Of a stretch of 64,000 nucleotides of DNA, positions 53,542 to 64,000 are shown in pieces. The stretch is from Balanoglossus misakiensis (lineage: Eukaryota > Hemichordata). Numbering within the stretch: position 1 is the first letter of the stretch; every line of letters begins with the position of its first letter. The notes beneath the pieces were generated by a model. It ran no database searches. It was given only the letters and a program-made list of their open reading frames with translations, and was not told the origin of the DNA. The position numbers and the translations under genes are program-made. Where the stretch lies: positions 9,548,001-9,612,000 of the forward strand of contig CM082580.2 in assembly GCA_040954595.2 (NCBI GenBank), read 5' to 3'.

Positions 53542-56500
53542 TTTATTACAATACTGTTACAGTATGAGAGGCACAATACTCGTAGATGGGGGTCTCAAAT
53601 GTACAAAAGGGGCCGACACAAAATAAGAAAGAAAAAAAAAATACTTTCTTTTAAAAACATATACACAGTTATTATCACTTTATGAAGAGAATTAACATTT
53701 AGAATATCAGAATTTAAAATGCTTTTTTATATCATTTCTCAAAGAACTTCATCCGTGCACCTTAACTTTAAAAAAAGTCAATCCTCCTGTAGGTTTCTTG
53801 TCTCATTTATTTTTTAATTACAATATAGTGAACTAGGCACATGAGAGAAACGGAGACACCAATGAGTCTTAGACGAGTCTTGACAATTACAAGCAGAGAG
53901 AGAGTGAAATGAAGTGGAAATGATAATATTTAAATGAAGGTCTTCCCTCAAGTAAATGCCCTTTTAGAAGTTCACGCCAACAATGGTCACACATATCTCA
54001 AATGCCTGCAAAACATCTGGCTGAGACAATATTCCTTATTGGCCTGTGCTCTCCCCCTTCCAAGAAAGTAACTTTTTTGAATAGTGGGCGAACATCACTC
54101 ATGACAAAGGCGTTCTGCCATTCATGAATGGGTCATCCCATTACATGTTGGGGGTGAGTGCATCATCCGTGGAAAACGTCTTTCCTCTTTCACAAGCTGG
54201 CCGGCCTCCACTGTTTCACAACTTCAAACGAATTCTTACTTCACAGTCCTAGAGTGTTCTCTGTTTACATTGTGAAACATATACTTGCCAGGACAAGATA
54301 TGGAGCGTGAGTAAGCCCACCACAGATCAAGCCAGACTTCATTCTCATGAGGGAACATGAATTAACAAGTAACCTGTGCCCATATCAAACGTATGAACAG
54401 GAGAGAGAAAAAAGAACTTGTATACACATCAAAAGCAGCAGACCCTGACACGTTTAGACTCTCAAAAGCCACTGAGCATGCTCAGAAGTTCAGTACGTAG
54501 AATTCCAAGAGAATGCCACAAGGCATCTGCTCAGTAATCTTAACCACAGATTTTTTTTTCGTTTTGTAATATTTCGACAAATCTACTTTTGAAAGATTTC
54601 TGAATATCAATAATTAGCCAATTTACTGGGAGTTGAAAAAAAGAATTATATATTCATGTGAATAGAATAGAGATTTTTTTTCAAAACATGTACAGATGAA
54701 ACATTGTTTTTTTGGTGACAATCCAACACAACAGGAAGCAAAAATTACAATTTCTGATACTGATTTGTCACTGAATTAAGTACTATCTAAATACAAGAAA
54801 TATCAAATCTATTGATAAAATTAGACATTTTTTCGTCTGATAATGTTAACAAAGCATACTTATGTGAGTGAAACTCCTGTGTATTATATTTTTGACACTT
54901 GTTTCTTTGCAGCCTAGCGTAAAGGCATCCCTTTCCGTCTCATTCGCATCAAGTTCATGAATCTGTTTCCATGGTGACTGTTTACTGGTGGGGAGGTCTG
55001 CCTGTAGGTCACAGCTCCTTTCCCCTACCCTCTCATAAAAACCACGGCTGCCGGTAAGTTTATACAAAAAAACACCTTCCTTTGTCCTTCTATACTAAAA
55101 AAAGTTTTTTTTCACAAAATCTTGTAAAAAATGCCGGTATCCACCACTTCTTCGAGCCGTAAAACTTCTGCACATGCAAAATTTGACTTAGATTCAAACT
55201 TACCAATTTTTTGTTATCCCTTACAATTGTCAGACTGCTAAGTGCTCTTTTCACATTATATATACATTTGTTTCTGTACAGCTTAATAAATTTGGTAGGA
55301 AAAAGAGAGAATCTTGGTGAAGTAAACACCAAGCCACGACACAGGTCCAGTCTACAAGACAGACAACAGAATCACGAACAAGACTGCTGTATAGCCACCG
55401 ATGTCCTTACACCTTACTCAGATGTACACCTTTCTCCTACCGAAAGGCAAATTTTTGAAGAATTTACATACATCAAAGCGAAGTTAGAAATTAAGACATG
55501 CTCGTGTAAAGCACTCATGTTTGTCACGTTCTGACCATGTGGCTGGAGTTGGTCTCCAGAGGGCGTCATTTAGACAAAAAAAAAACAAGTTGGGAAGTCT
55601 GAATCCTACAGCATGTTACTACCAAGATATAAAGCGTGATGCCTACATACATTGGAACAAAACCTGCATGCTTCCATGCACTGCTTTCTCTTGTTGCCTT
55701 CTCTCTCTCTTCCTCTATTTTTATACAAAGTTTGTTCATCTAAAGACTTGACAACTTGACAGAAATAAACCATCTATTCTGAAAGTGGAAATCTCTCAAT
55801 GTACTTTTTATGATATATTCATCACAAAATGATGAGAAAACCTTGCTTTAAAAAACAAACAAACTTGTCAATGAATACCTGTGAATTGTGGTTATCTAAA
55901 AAAGACAAACGCGTTAAATCTAGGACAGACACACAGACAAAAATCTACACGTTCTGCAGATTTCAGGACATTTTTTTTACATAATTGTTACGTTTTGTTA
56001 ACTTGAAAACTAGTGTGTTCATAAAGGTTTAAAGAAGAGTGTATCTCCTGGGTTGTATTTGATTTCTGGTGTTTGATCGGATTGCACTGAGTCTGGACAG
56101 GAGACGACGAGTACCGTAGTGCTATTCATGTCGTTGGTTTGTTCAAACAATTGTTTAGGGGGGAAAACAGCACCCCTGTCTTTTTTTGTTTTTAAAGTAG
56201 GCAATGCCACAACGCAGTCTTGGTCGTCGATGATGCCACAGTGTAAGATCACAGCTGTTCTTTACAAGCTGCGAGAGTGAAGCACTCAGCTGCCGGTATT
56301 TTTGGGGGGAATTTCAATTCCTCTCATGTGTGCTCCCCTCTCTCTCTCTCTCGGTCTCTCTCTGAAGGTACAAAATTTCAGTCACATGGCTCGGTTTGTC
56401 ACCACAAAATAAAAAAACAAAACATAACAGAATAATCTATACAGTCTCAGTAGCAAAAAACTTCCAATAATAATAATAATAATGAAGTTTTCTGGTGATT

Positions 56501-57498
56501 TTTGAAGCAATATTTATCCGCATGAAATCTCAATTGTAAAAACAATCCAGCCTGAATTTGGGAGAGAGAAAAAAAAGGGGGGGGGGATTTAAGGAAAACG
56601 AAAATCTTAAGATAAATACAACTTCAAGAACTGTGTTACCATCAACTTACAAATTTGTACAAAAAAGCAATAAAAATACACGACGTCTGGACAACATAAA
56701 CAAAGAAAGTAGACGATTAATATCGGTGAAATAATTAAGATCGATGTGGGGGGAAACCAACACAAACTATGACAGCTTTTACCTCAGAGACTGGATGACA
56801 GTGAAATTACGAGATGTAACAAAGTCCATGTATACACATGATCATTACTATTTTAGTTTTTTTTTTTTGTTCTTTTTATAACGGGTATACCACTTAGGGG
56901 TAACTGATGTCATGGTCACACAGAGTGTAGTAGCAGGAGAGATCAGCTCAGAAGACGAAAACGTCTCAGATCCTCGGATGTGTGTGTGGACACGTGTACA
57001 CTGAAACAACGCAATTTATAGGACTACACAGTCAGTCGGCACAGAGCCGTTGAGCAGGTCAAGAGGTCAAGGTCACATCGTGCCTGTTGCAGCTCCCGTG
57101 GGAACGCTCTCTCTCTCTCTTTCTGGGGTTGCACAATCACCAACCGGACTTTGTCGTTTATCCCATCGGCATGTATCCTCAAAACCTCTTTTTTTCCCTC
57201 TCAAGCAGACATCCTCAAAAAGTACTTCTTTTTCACCCTGGGGTGAATTATTCCAGTTGGTAATCCCTTTAGAGCAAAGTCCATTCCATAGTCGCAGTAG
57301 TCCCAGTCCCTCTTGTTTTGTCAGTGAGGGGAGAAACGGCCGACTCAAAGTCGACTGGTTTTTTTATATTTCATCAACACGTTCGGTTGTTTTTACACTG
57401 TGTACAATTTCAGTGTTTTTTTTATACACATGCATTGGTGTTTGACATCAAGTGGGTCGAAAATCACACAAGTCCTCTGCTTGCACTGGCTGCAACAG
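53542..57498 (-). other. Probable long 3' UTR of the class IIa deacetylase
   Basis: About 4 kb without convincing coding potential follows the deacetylase stop codon. It has many A- and T-runs, short CT and AAT simple repeats, and a minus-strand AATAAA at 53547-53542. Vertebrate class IIa deacetylase mRNAs also have long 3' UTRs. The end point is a guess; earlier signals could be used. Confidence 0.4.
56338..56362. repeat. CT dinucleotide repeat
   Basis: An imperfect (CT)n run of about 12 units within the proposed deacetylase 3' UTR. A short (AAT)n run lies at about 56467-56482. Confidence 0.8.
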
Positions 57499-60400
57499 TT
57501 ATGAGGGAGGTGTCCCCTCTTCCTCCTCCATTGGCTCAGACCTGAAACGATGTAAAAGGGGGAAAAGCTGTATTGTATAATAGTTCATTCTGACCCCAAA
57601 ACAGGCTCATATTTCAACAGTGCCAGCAGCTTGGCTATAGGGGAGGGGGGAAGGGAGATGCAGTCAATACTTTTTCACCCTAATGGACATTGTATGGCAA
57701 CTTGGACGGCTGACTCAATTTAAACACAGACTTTCGAGAAGTGAATTTTATATTTTCTTTTCTCAATATCTCTGAAGGACTTTGTTGTAGCGCCTGAACC
57801 CTGATTACTCAACACACACTTACCCATCAGTGTCGGTCGACTGCACACCCATGGACAATGACGCAAGCGCTGTCACAGTGTCAGCCTCTTCCTTCTCGCG
57901 TTTCGACGCTTCTATCATGGAGTAGTTCACTGTGTTACTCCACCTTCGAACGCTCGGCCAGAATTCGGCTGAAGTGAGAGAGAGAGAGAAACACATAGAT
58001 TCAAAATCACGAATAACAAAGCACTCAGATTTGCTGATGATGGCTGTTTGGCACTTCACACATTATGACTTTGCAATATTTCAAATAGACTGATTTTCAG
58101 CAGTTTTTCTTTTTTTTCACTTGAAAATGATTACCCCAAGTTATTTTGAATGGGCTACTGATAATATTTTTTTTCTCCTCTTTTTAGGTGCCCCTATTTA
58201 TTACTCTATATAAACATATCATATTAACAGTGCATCTTGTAGCCCTTGGGTGATCTATGGATGCATATAATAAGCCATTAGGGATACAAAATCAAGCCAT
58301 TATCATCTTCGGGTTTATGCTCCAGGGAATTTGGTAACACGATTGAAAGCGCTGTTTTCAAGACAAAAATAATCACTGCCGAAAAGAGAAATTGTACATT
58401 GTATTTGATGTATCACTAACTATTTATAGCTCAATTCCAATTTTCAAAAGTGTGATAATTGGGATGTTTGGCAAACTGCTAAGTGATAGATATATTTTAA
58501 ACCTGCGTGAATAAATAATACATCAAAAATTGAACGTCTCCAAAGATTTGAACTACTTTTTTCGGTCTGCAAATCTGTGTGCGTGGGTGTTTGAGAGTCT
58601 GTGAAGAGCAGTCACTTACACTGAATCTTGACGCATCTTTCTATTGAAGACACAGCGTTTCCGTTCGGTATCTTGTGCATGGTCTCCTCGCTAAGAAGCG
58701 CCACCTCGTCGCCCAGCAGAGTCAACGAACACACCTCCGAGCAGTCGCAGATGGCGGCCAAATCGTAGCCTCCTTCCAGGGCTAACACCACCCTGCCGCC
58801 GGCCAGAGCCATCAGCTTCCTGGTCATCCATCCAAAGCCTGGGGAAGAGGGTGAAACACGTCACAATTTAATTTTTACATCTCTGAGGCACTAACAGTAC
58901 ATTCGCCATTGCCCAATTGAGACAGCACCAGAACATGAGTTCTATAGCAGTGTGAAAACTACAATGACGACACATTCTGTCGGATCATTGTTGGTACTTA
59001 CAGGACGGCGTCACTTGGTAGCCCCCCAGCGGAGACGGGTGTCCCATTGCTGCATCAAATCCTGCAGATACTAGTACTATGTCTGGTGAGAATTCACGTG
59101 CTATCGGCATCACAATCGTCCTAAAGGTGAAATGTACACGCATCACAGAATTATATTTTGCGATATGTAATACAACTATCCCAGAGGCCAGCATATTCAT
59201 AACATGTATGATAATTATGACATATGTTCATGTATAACCTTTTGACCACCATGGTTTGGTCCAAATTCATCGTTTTCTACAGTAAACTTGGATCTCAACA
59301 GAGGGAAACGGGGGTGAAATAAGGGCAGTGATAATCAATCTCTCACCTAAAGGCAGCTATGTAGTCAGCATCACCCATAGGTGGATCCAGACCACCGTGG
59401 AATGCTATATTGACGTTATAACCAAGGCCAGGTCCGCCACCACACTGTAAAATATGAACACCAGCAATCAGACTCAGTCAGATATGATTTCCGGGAGAAA
59501 ACAAGGTGAAGACATGATTAAGTGCCCTGACATTTTCCTTTTGCTCCCGGCAATTGTTACCGAGTAGTAAAAATAGACACACAGCGTAATTTCACTCGGT
59601 GTACTCATTCGATCTCATCAACAAGTGACCCAGCGGCTGATGGGGCTCCATTGTTGCGTGTTGCTAAAAAAATAATCAACATGTTTGATTGATAGCAGAT
59701 ACATATCGAAAATAGAAATCACGGAAATGGTTTTTCATATTTTCAGATAATGTGACTGTTTAGACAATTCTGACTAAGGTCATTGAAATTGACACACACA
59801 CTGATATTCAAAAGGAACATTGATTAATCTTTAGGGGAGGTTTTATTTGGAATGGAAAAATACAATATTTTAATGCCTCAGAATGGGTTCTTACCTCATC
59901 AGGTGCTCCTGTACCTGGGAAAAAATTGCCATCGTCATGGCGATGCATTGATATGTATAGGACGTGTGGATCCTCGTAAAAAATCTTCTGAGTTGAGTTG
60001 CCATGATGCACATCCTGTAAGATAAAAGAGCAGACTTTTGAAATTAGAAGAAAAATACACGTCTTTTTTACAGGATTCGAACCCCGACTCACATACACGA
60101 GAAAAATCTGTCCTTAATAGAGAGGTGTCCTGATTAGAGAGGTGTCTGTAATGACAGGTTTCACTGTACATGTACACACAGCATAGGTGAAATGTTTAGG
60201 GATACATCAATTTCACCTCATATACTGAACTGTCAGAGATGCCATAAAATTGTACACCTCTATAAAACAACAACAATTCTTAGTTCGACATTTCAGAAAC
60301 TTTCTTACCCAGTCCAGAATCAAAATCTTCTCTAATTTCAATTTCTGCCGCAGCTGTTTGGCTGCTATGGCCACGGAGTTGAAGAAACAAAAGCCCATGG

Positions 60401-62984
60401 CTTGGTTGGGTTCCGCGTGGTGTCCAGGAGGTCTAACCACAGCGAAGCCATTCTTGAGTTCTCCTGCCGCCACCTTGAAGGCCAGCTCTATCACACACCC
60501 TGCAGCCTGTCAGTGCAATAAGGTACAAAGTGTCAGCATCAGGAGACAGCCATATTTACATGGGATGAGATGTGGATTTGATGACAATGTGCCACAACTG
60601 AACAGTCTACATAGTAGGGCATTTATTCTTTCTGTTGGGTTTTGGGTTTTAAATGTCTTGAGAGAATCCCTTGCCTCACTCAACTGTAGGTACATAACAC
60701 ACTGATCTCTGTTGTCAAATATACAAGAACAAATTTGACAAAGCAGTAGAACAAGACAAAACAGTACTATATAATGTTATCGGGCAGACATACTGACCAT
60801 TCTAGCAGCACTTGACGTGTGGAGATCATTCCAAACTGTATCCGAGTCAAGTCCAAAGCCGCCACACGGTAGAACTGTAAAACTGATCTTGGGCATACCA
60901 GCTATGGTGGGGGAAAAGACATTTAAAAAGTGATATAGGGAGTGAATGGACCCTAAAATATACATGTATGTATAGGCTTTTGGGTTTTTTTCACTGCATG
61001 GCAAATGGCCAATGCACATAAAAAGAATATCCTACTTACCAAGCTTTTTACTGTCAATCTTTTGCCTGTTCAGTGGATTCGTACCATAAAATAAGGTATA
61101 CCCCTCGCTGAAATCAAAGAAAGCGGAACTTAAGTTAGTTTCCCAGAATAAAGGCAAAGCCAGCTCCTTTGATGGGAGAGAAATATATGAATAAATATAG
61201 GTTCATAAAAGATCTATTTGTGATTTTTTTGTACAGTCTGCTGGGATACAGAACTTAACATCCACATCAGAATGTACAGGCCGACGTCACTTGGGAGAAA
61301 ATTTTACAAGAATACTTACTTATGACATGATTGGATTTCATCCAACGTTGCTTTTCTTGATTTGACACGCTGTTAACAGAGCAAAACAAGTCCAGGGTGA
61401 CTGTAAGTTGGTAGTTTCAAACAGTTCTCACATGAAACTATTGCTTGCCTCATCATACATGTATCATCCACGGACAGCAGTGTGTCCCAATAACCCAACA
61501 ACTAATTTTGTGTTTATGCTTTGCAAAAACAAACAAACCCAGGCAATCATACTCATGTACTATCTACGGCAGACTTGATAAAATGTTCTCGTCGTGTTAC
61601 CACGGAGACCTGATGATTGACAGGAGGGCCCTCTCACCTCACATCTTGATATAACTCCCGTCTCTTGGAACCTTGCCCAGATGCTTTGCAGTCTTCCGGC
61701 ATGTTCCGGATGGAGGGAGTTATTCCCACAAGTACACTGGTGTTTCTGCATTAAGCTGTCGTACGCTAGCCCTGCCACAAGAGAAGAGAAGGAACGGTCA
61801 CTAACAGTAACACACACTGGAGTGAGACATTGATAGTAATACATGTAGATCATTTTCTGAACTCCACAAGACCCTGCGAGATCTCGCGTCTGTAGGCAGT
61901 TTACATGGGAGGATGTTCACGTTAAAGCCCTATGGACTAATATTAGTACAGTTTGAAAATAAATTTCACGATAATTTCTCAGAAGTTGCAGCTCATGGGG
62001 CGTTAAACACAGGACAAACGACACAGTGATTTCGAAACTGACCTGTAGTAAACATGTGTTTGACTGGCTGATCCCCGGGACTGAACTGACCGGAATCAGA
62101 TCCTATTCGGAATGGAGCAGCCGGAGAGCTTTGGGCCCTGGACAGCGGTCGATGACAGTGTGATAGCCTGGTTAACGGATTCACTGCAAGGAAGAACAGA
62201 GGGATTGTCATCTAAGGCGACTTTCTCGCGTTAGAGCCAGGAAGACCTGTAGCCTCAATAATAACGCGAGAAGCAGATAGACATGTTCACTTCACTGTTA
62301 ACATCTCTTCAAACAGTCAAAAATCACTGAGCATGGACTGGACCATGCTGGTGAAAAAGAGACAATACAGACGGCCAGACCAACCTGGTATGGATCCTGA
62401 TACTGTGGCAGCTTTTATAGGTGGCTGGCGCATTTGGCCAATGTGTTGCTGTTTCTCTAAGTCCTCTTGTTCCTAAGGAAGGGACGAACGAGAAATGTGT
62501 CAGTTAGACTTGAGATCCGCAGAGACACAAGACTACATATCACAAAATAAAGTGTGATGCCCCACCTGCAAATGTTCAGGCAACATATTAATCCAATTTT
62601 AGGATCAGCCATAAAACGTGAAACTGTTGCAAAGTGAAGCTTAATCAAAGGTACATGTATGATGTCACTCGTGATTTTCGATTTTTTTCTTCTCACCTTT
62701 GTTATTTTGTGACTTTCATCGTCACTCTCGACAGGCTCCTGCTTCACTTCGATGGCAGTCACTGCTGAAGGAGGGGGAGACGGCGTGGCAGTGGGACTCA
62801 CCACGGAACCGCTCTCCAGGGGGATGTTCTTGAGAGGAGGCGGGGCCACCGGGGGCGTCTCCTTCATTTCCGCGTCCTGTGGCGTCGACGACGACGATGC
62901 AGCGGCCGCGGCGGCCGCGTCCTCCTCCGCTTCCTCCGGACTCTCTTCCACGTGATTCTCCCGGCGTAACTGTTTACGCATTTG
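57499..62984 (-). CDS. Class IIa histone deacetylase (HDAC4/5/7/9 type), 5' end outside window
   Basis: Chromatin co-repressor with a deacetylase domain. Visible exons (minus): 62984-62697, 62472-62385, 62183-62043, 61771-61638, 61369-61320, 61107-61040, 60901-60798, 60506-60309, 60014-59895, 59444-59347, 59120-59002, 58838-58620, 57968-57824, 57541-57499; 604 aa, all in phase. An acidic, Ala/Ser/Pro-rich linker comes first. [11 protein letters not shown] follows (S144 matches the 14-3-3 site at HDAC4 S632), then KHMFTTG and the catalytic domain from about 175. The H320/H321 pair (RPPGHHAE), zinc ligands D358, H360 and D452, and Y494 (LEGGYDL) are present. The C-terminus matches the class IIa nuclear-export region ([16 protein letters not shown]) and ends [11 protein letters not shown]. 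The vertebrate proteins have histidine where this has Y494. The N-terminal MEF2-binding and glutamine-rich part, and the start codon, are beyond the right edge. A single HDAC4/5/7/9 gene is expected outside vertebrates. Confidence 0.95.
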
Positions 62985-63967
62985 CTGACATTGAGGAATG
63001 AGGAAAAAGAAAACATTTCTATATTTAATCTGTTTCCATTCAACGATTAATACACTGGTTTCCGCAGAGGCAATTATCGATGATGTCTACGTCACTTTGG
63101 AAGGAAAGGATGAAGCCATATCACCCAAAGGCGGAAGAAAACAAGGATGAGAAACCTGAACAGAACTCTCCATACCTGGATAACAGTGGGCCCTCTAACA
63201 AACATAATTTTTAAAAGCTTTGAGTCAATTTGAGGTTTTCTAAAAAAATTCACTGAGTCAGCCCTATACCTTTGCATGTAGTGTGGATAATTTTCTTGAG
63301 TCACCAGTGAGTTTGTTGAGTCAGTGGTGCATCATATGGGCTAAGAGGACACACTGCTGGCTAAGCATTATGCACCTATTTTTAAGTGCCATCAAAGGGG
63401 CGTTGGGATAATCGTGAAACGGCGACTACCAGTATTTTAAAAAGTTACACAGCAACCGTAACTTGATATTTTCAATAAAATTTATTTTCATGTTTACAAC
63501 TACCAGCAGTTTCTTGTTGTCCTCCCTAAAAAGATGCTGAAAAAGCCAGTTTGCTATTTATCAACAAAAGACAGCCTTCAGGTATTGTCTGTTGGCAACA
63601 CATGTATGAAATTCGAGCCCTGACCTAGATTCATCTGCTCTGGCCTAAATTCACCACAATGATGGCTATATATACATATGCAGGCATGTTGACAAGCCAA
63701 GTGTTCGTTCGTGTTTGGACAGTATTTTAGTGACAGCAAACAGCTGTAAAGGACATAGAGAACAAACACGAAAAGTTGCACCTATTAATATCACTTTAAC
63801 ATTCAAAACACATGACCTGTAAGTAAATGGCTGTGGAAGGGATCCCCCTTTAGGCAGTGGATGACCAAAAAAGTATAATTGGTTTGTTGGTCAATCAATT
63901 TCTTGGTTCAAGTTGTGACCTGTACTCGTATGCTGAAAGCACATGTACATGTATATATGTGACTGAC
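62985..63967 (-). other. Deacetylase intron
   Basis: About 1 kb upstream (on the minus strand) of the first firmly placed deacetylase exon. No coding match to the family is seen in it. It would be one intron if the edge exon at 63968-64000 is real. Confidence 0.45.
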
Positions 63968-64000
63968 TTGGTCGGGGTTGGCATTGCCCAAGTGCACCAC
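63968..64000 (-). CDS. Possible partial deacetylase exon at the window edge
   Basis: Eleven open codons (VVHLGNANPDQ) on the minus strand end at a GTCAGT donor in phase 0, which fits the phase-0 start of the next exon at 62984. The stretch is GC-richer than its flanks. It runs off the window, so its acceptor cannot be seen. No family motif confirms it. Confidence 0.35.

Noticed and set aside
60070-60084. Possible tRNA T-arm (TTCGAACCCC on the plus strand, GGGGTTCGAA on the minus strand)
   Set aside because: The flanking bases do not form a five-pair T-stem, and no acceptor stem, D-arm or anticodon arm can be folded at the expected distances. It lies in a deacetylase intron.
60110-60150. Short tandem TAGAGAGGTGTC motif in a deacetylase intron
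   Set aside because: Only two copies and no further structure; it may be a fragment of a dispersed repeat but this cannot be shown from the window.

Overview
The window is animal nuclear DNA: genes are split into many short exons with canonical GT/AG junctions, and nothing looks bacterial. A single class IIa histone deacetylase gene that keeps the catalytic tyrosine, a guanylate cyclase with an N-terminal NIT-type sensor region, and two White-like ABCG half-transporters suggest an invertebrate, perhaps a marine deuterostome such as amphioxus. That taxon is an inference; the sequence does not prove it. I built all spliced models by hand from splice sites, reading-phase continuity and family motifs. 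In every multi-exon model the phases close exactly.

Layout: 1-6578 holds no gene I can support. 6579-7550 (-) is an intronless class A GPCR. 9794-12646 (-) is a complete five-exon NIT-domain guanylate cyclase (652 aa). 13895-19308 (+) is a complete 15-exon White-type ABCG half-transporter (649 aa), head to head with the cyclase across about 1.25 kb. 19860-45779 is one uninterrupted satellite array of about 298 copies of an 87-bp monomer. 46120-52489 (-) is a second White-type ABCG gene (19 exons, 660 aa), convergent with the first. 57499-62984 (-) is the 3' part (14 exons, 604 aa) of a class IIa histone deacetylase, with a probable 4-kb 3' UTR at 53542-57498; its N-terminal exons lie beyond the right edge.

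The most striking structure is the arrangement of two ABCG paralogues in inverted, tail-to-tail orientation with 26 kb of satellite exactly between their 3' ends. All 14 intron positions of the left gene recur in the right gene in the same order and phase, and the right gene has four more introns. They therefore descend from one intron-containing ancestor. The satellite monomer is 87 bp (3 x 29), so one frame on each strand stays open for long runs; single-base indels and the lack of any domain argue that these frames are not genes. Marker variants recur at 17 or about 34 monomers, which points to higher-order repeats.

Functionally, the cyclase should make cGMP, and the adjacent divergent gene belongs to the ABCG subfamily whose Drosophila member White has been reported to move cGMP and pigment precursors. 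The head-to-head pair may thus be linked in cGMP handling, but that is a hypothesis.
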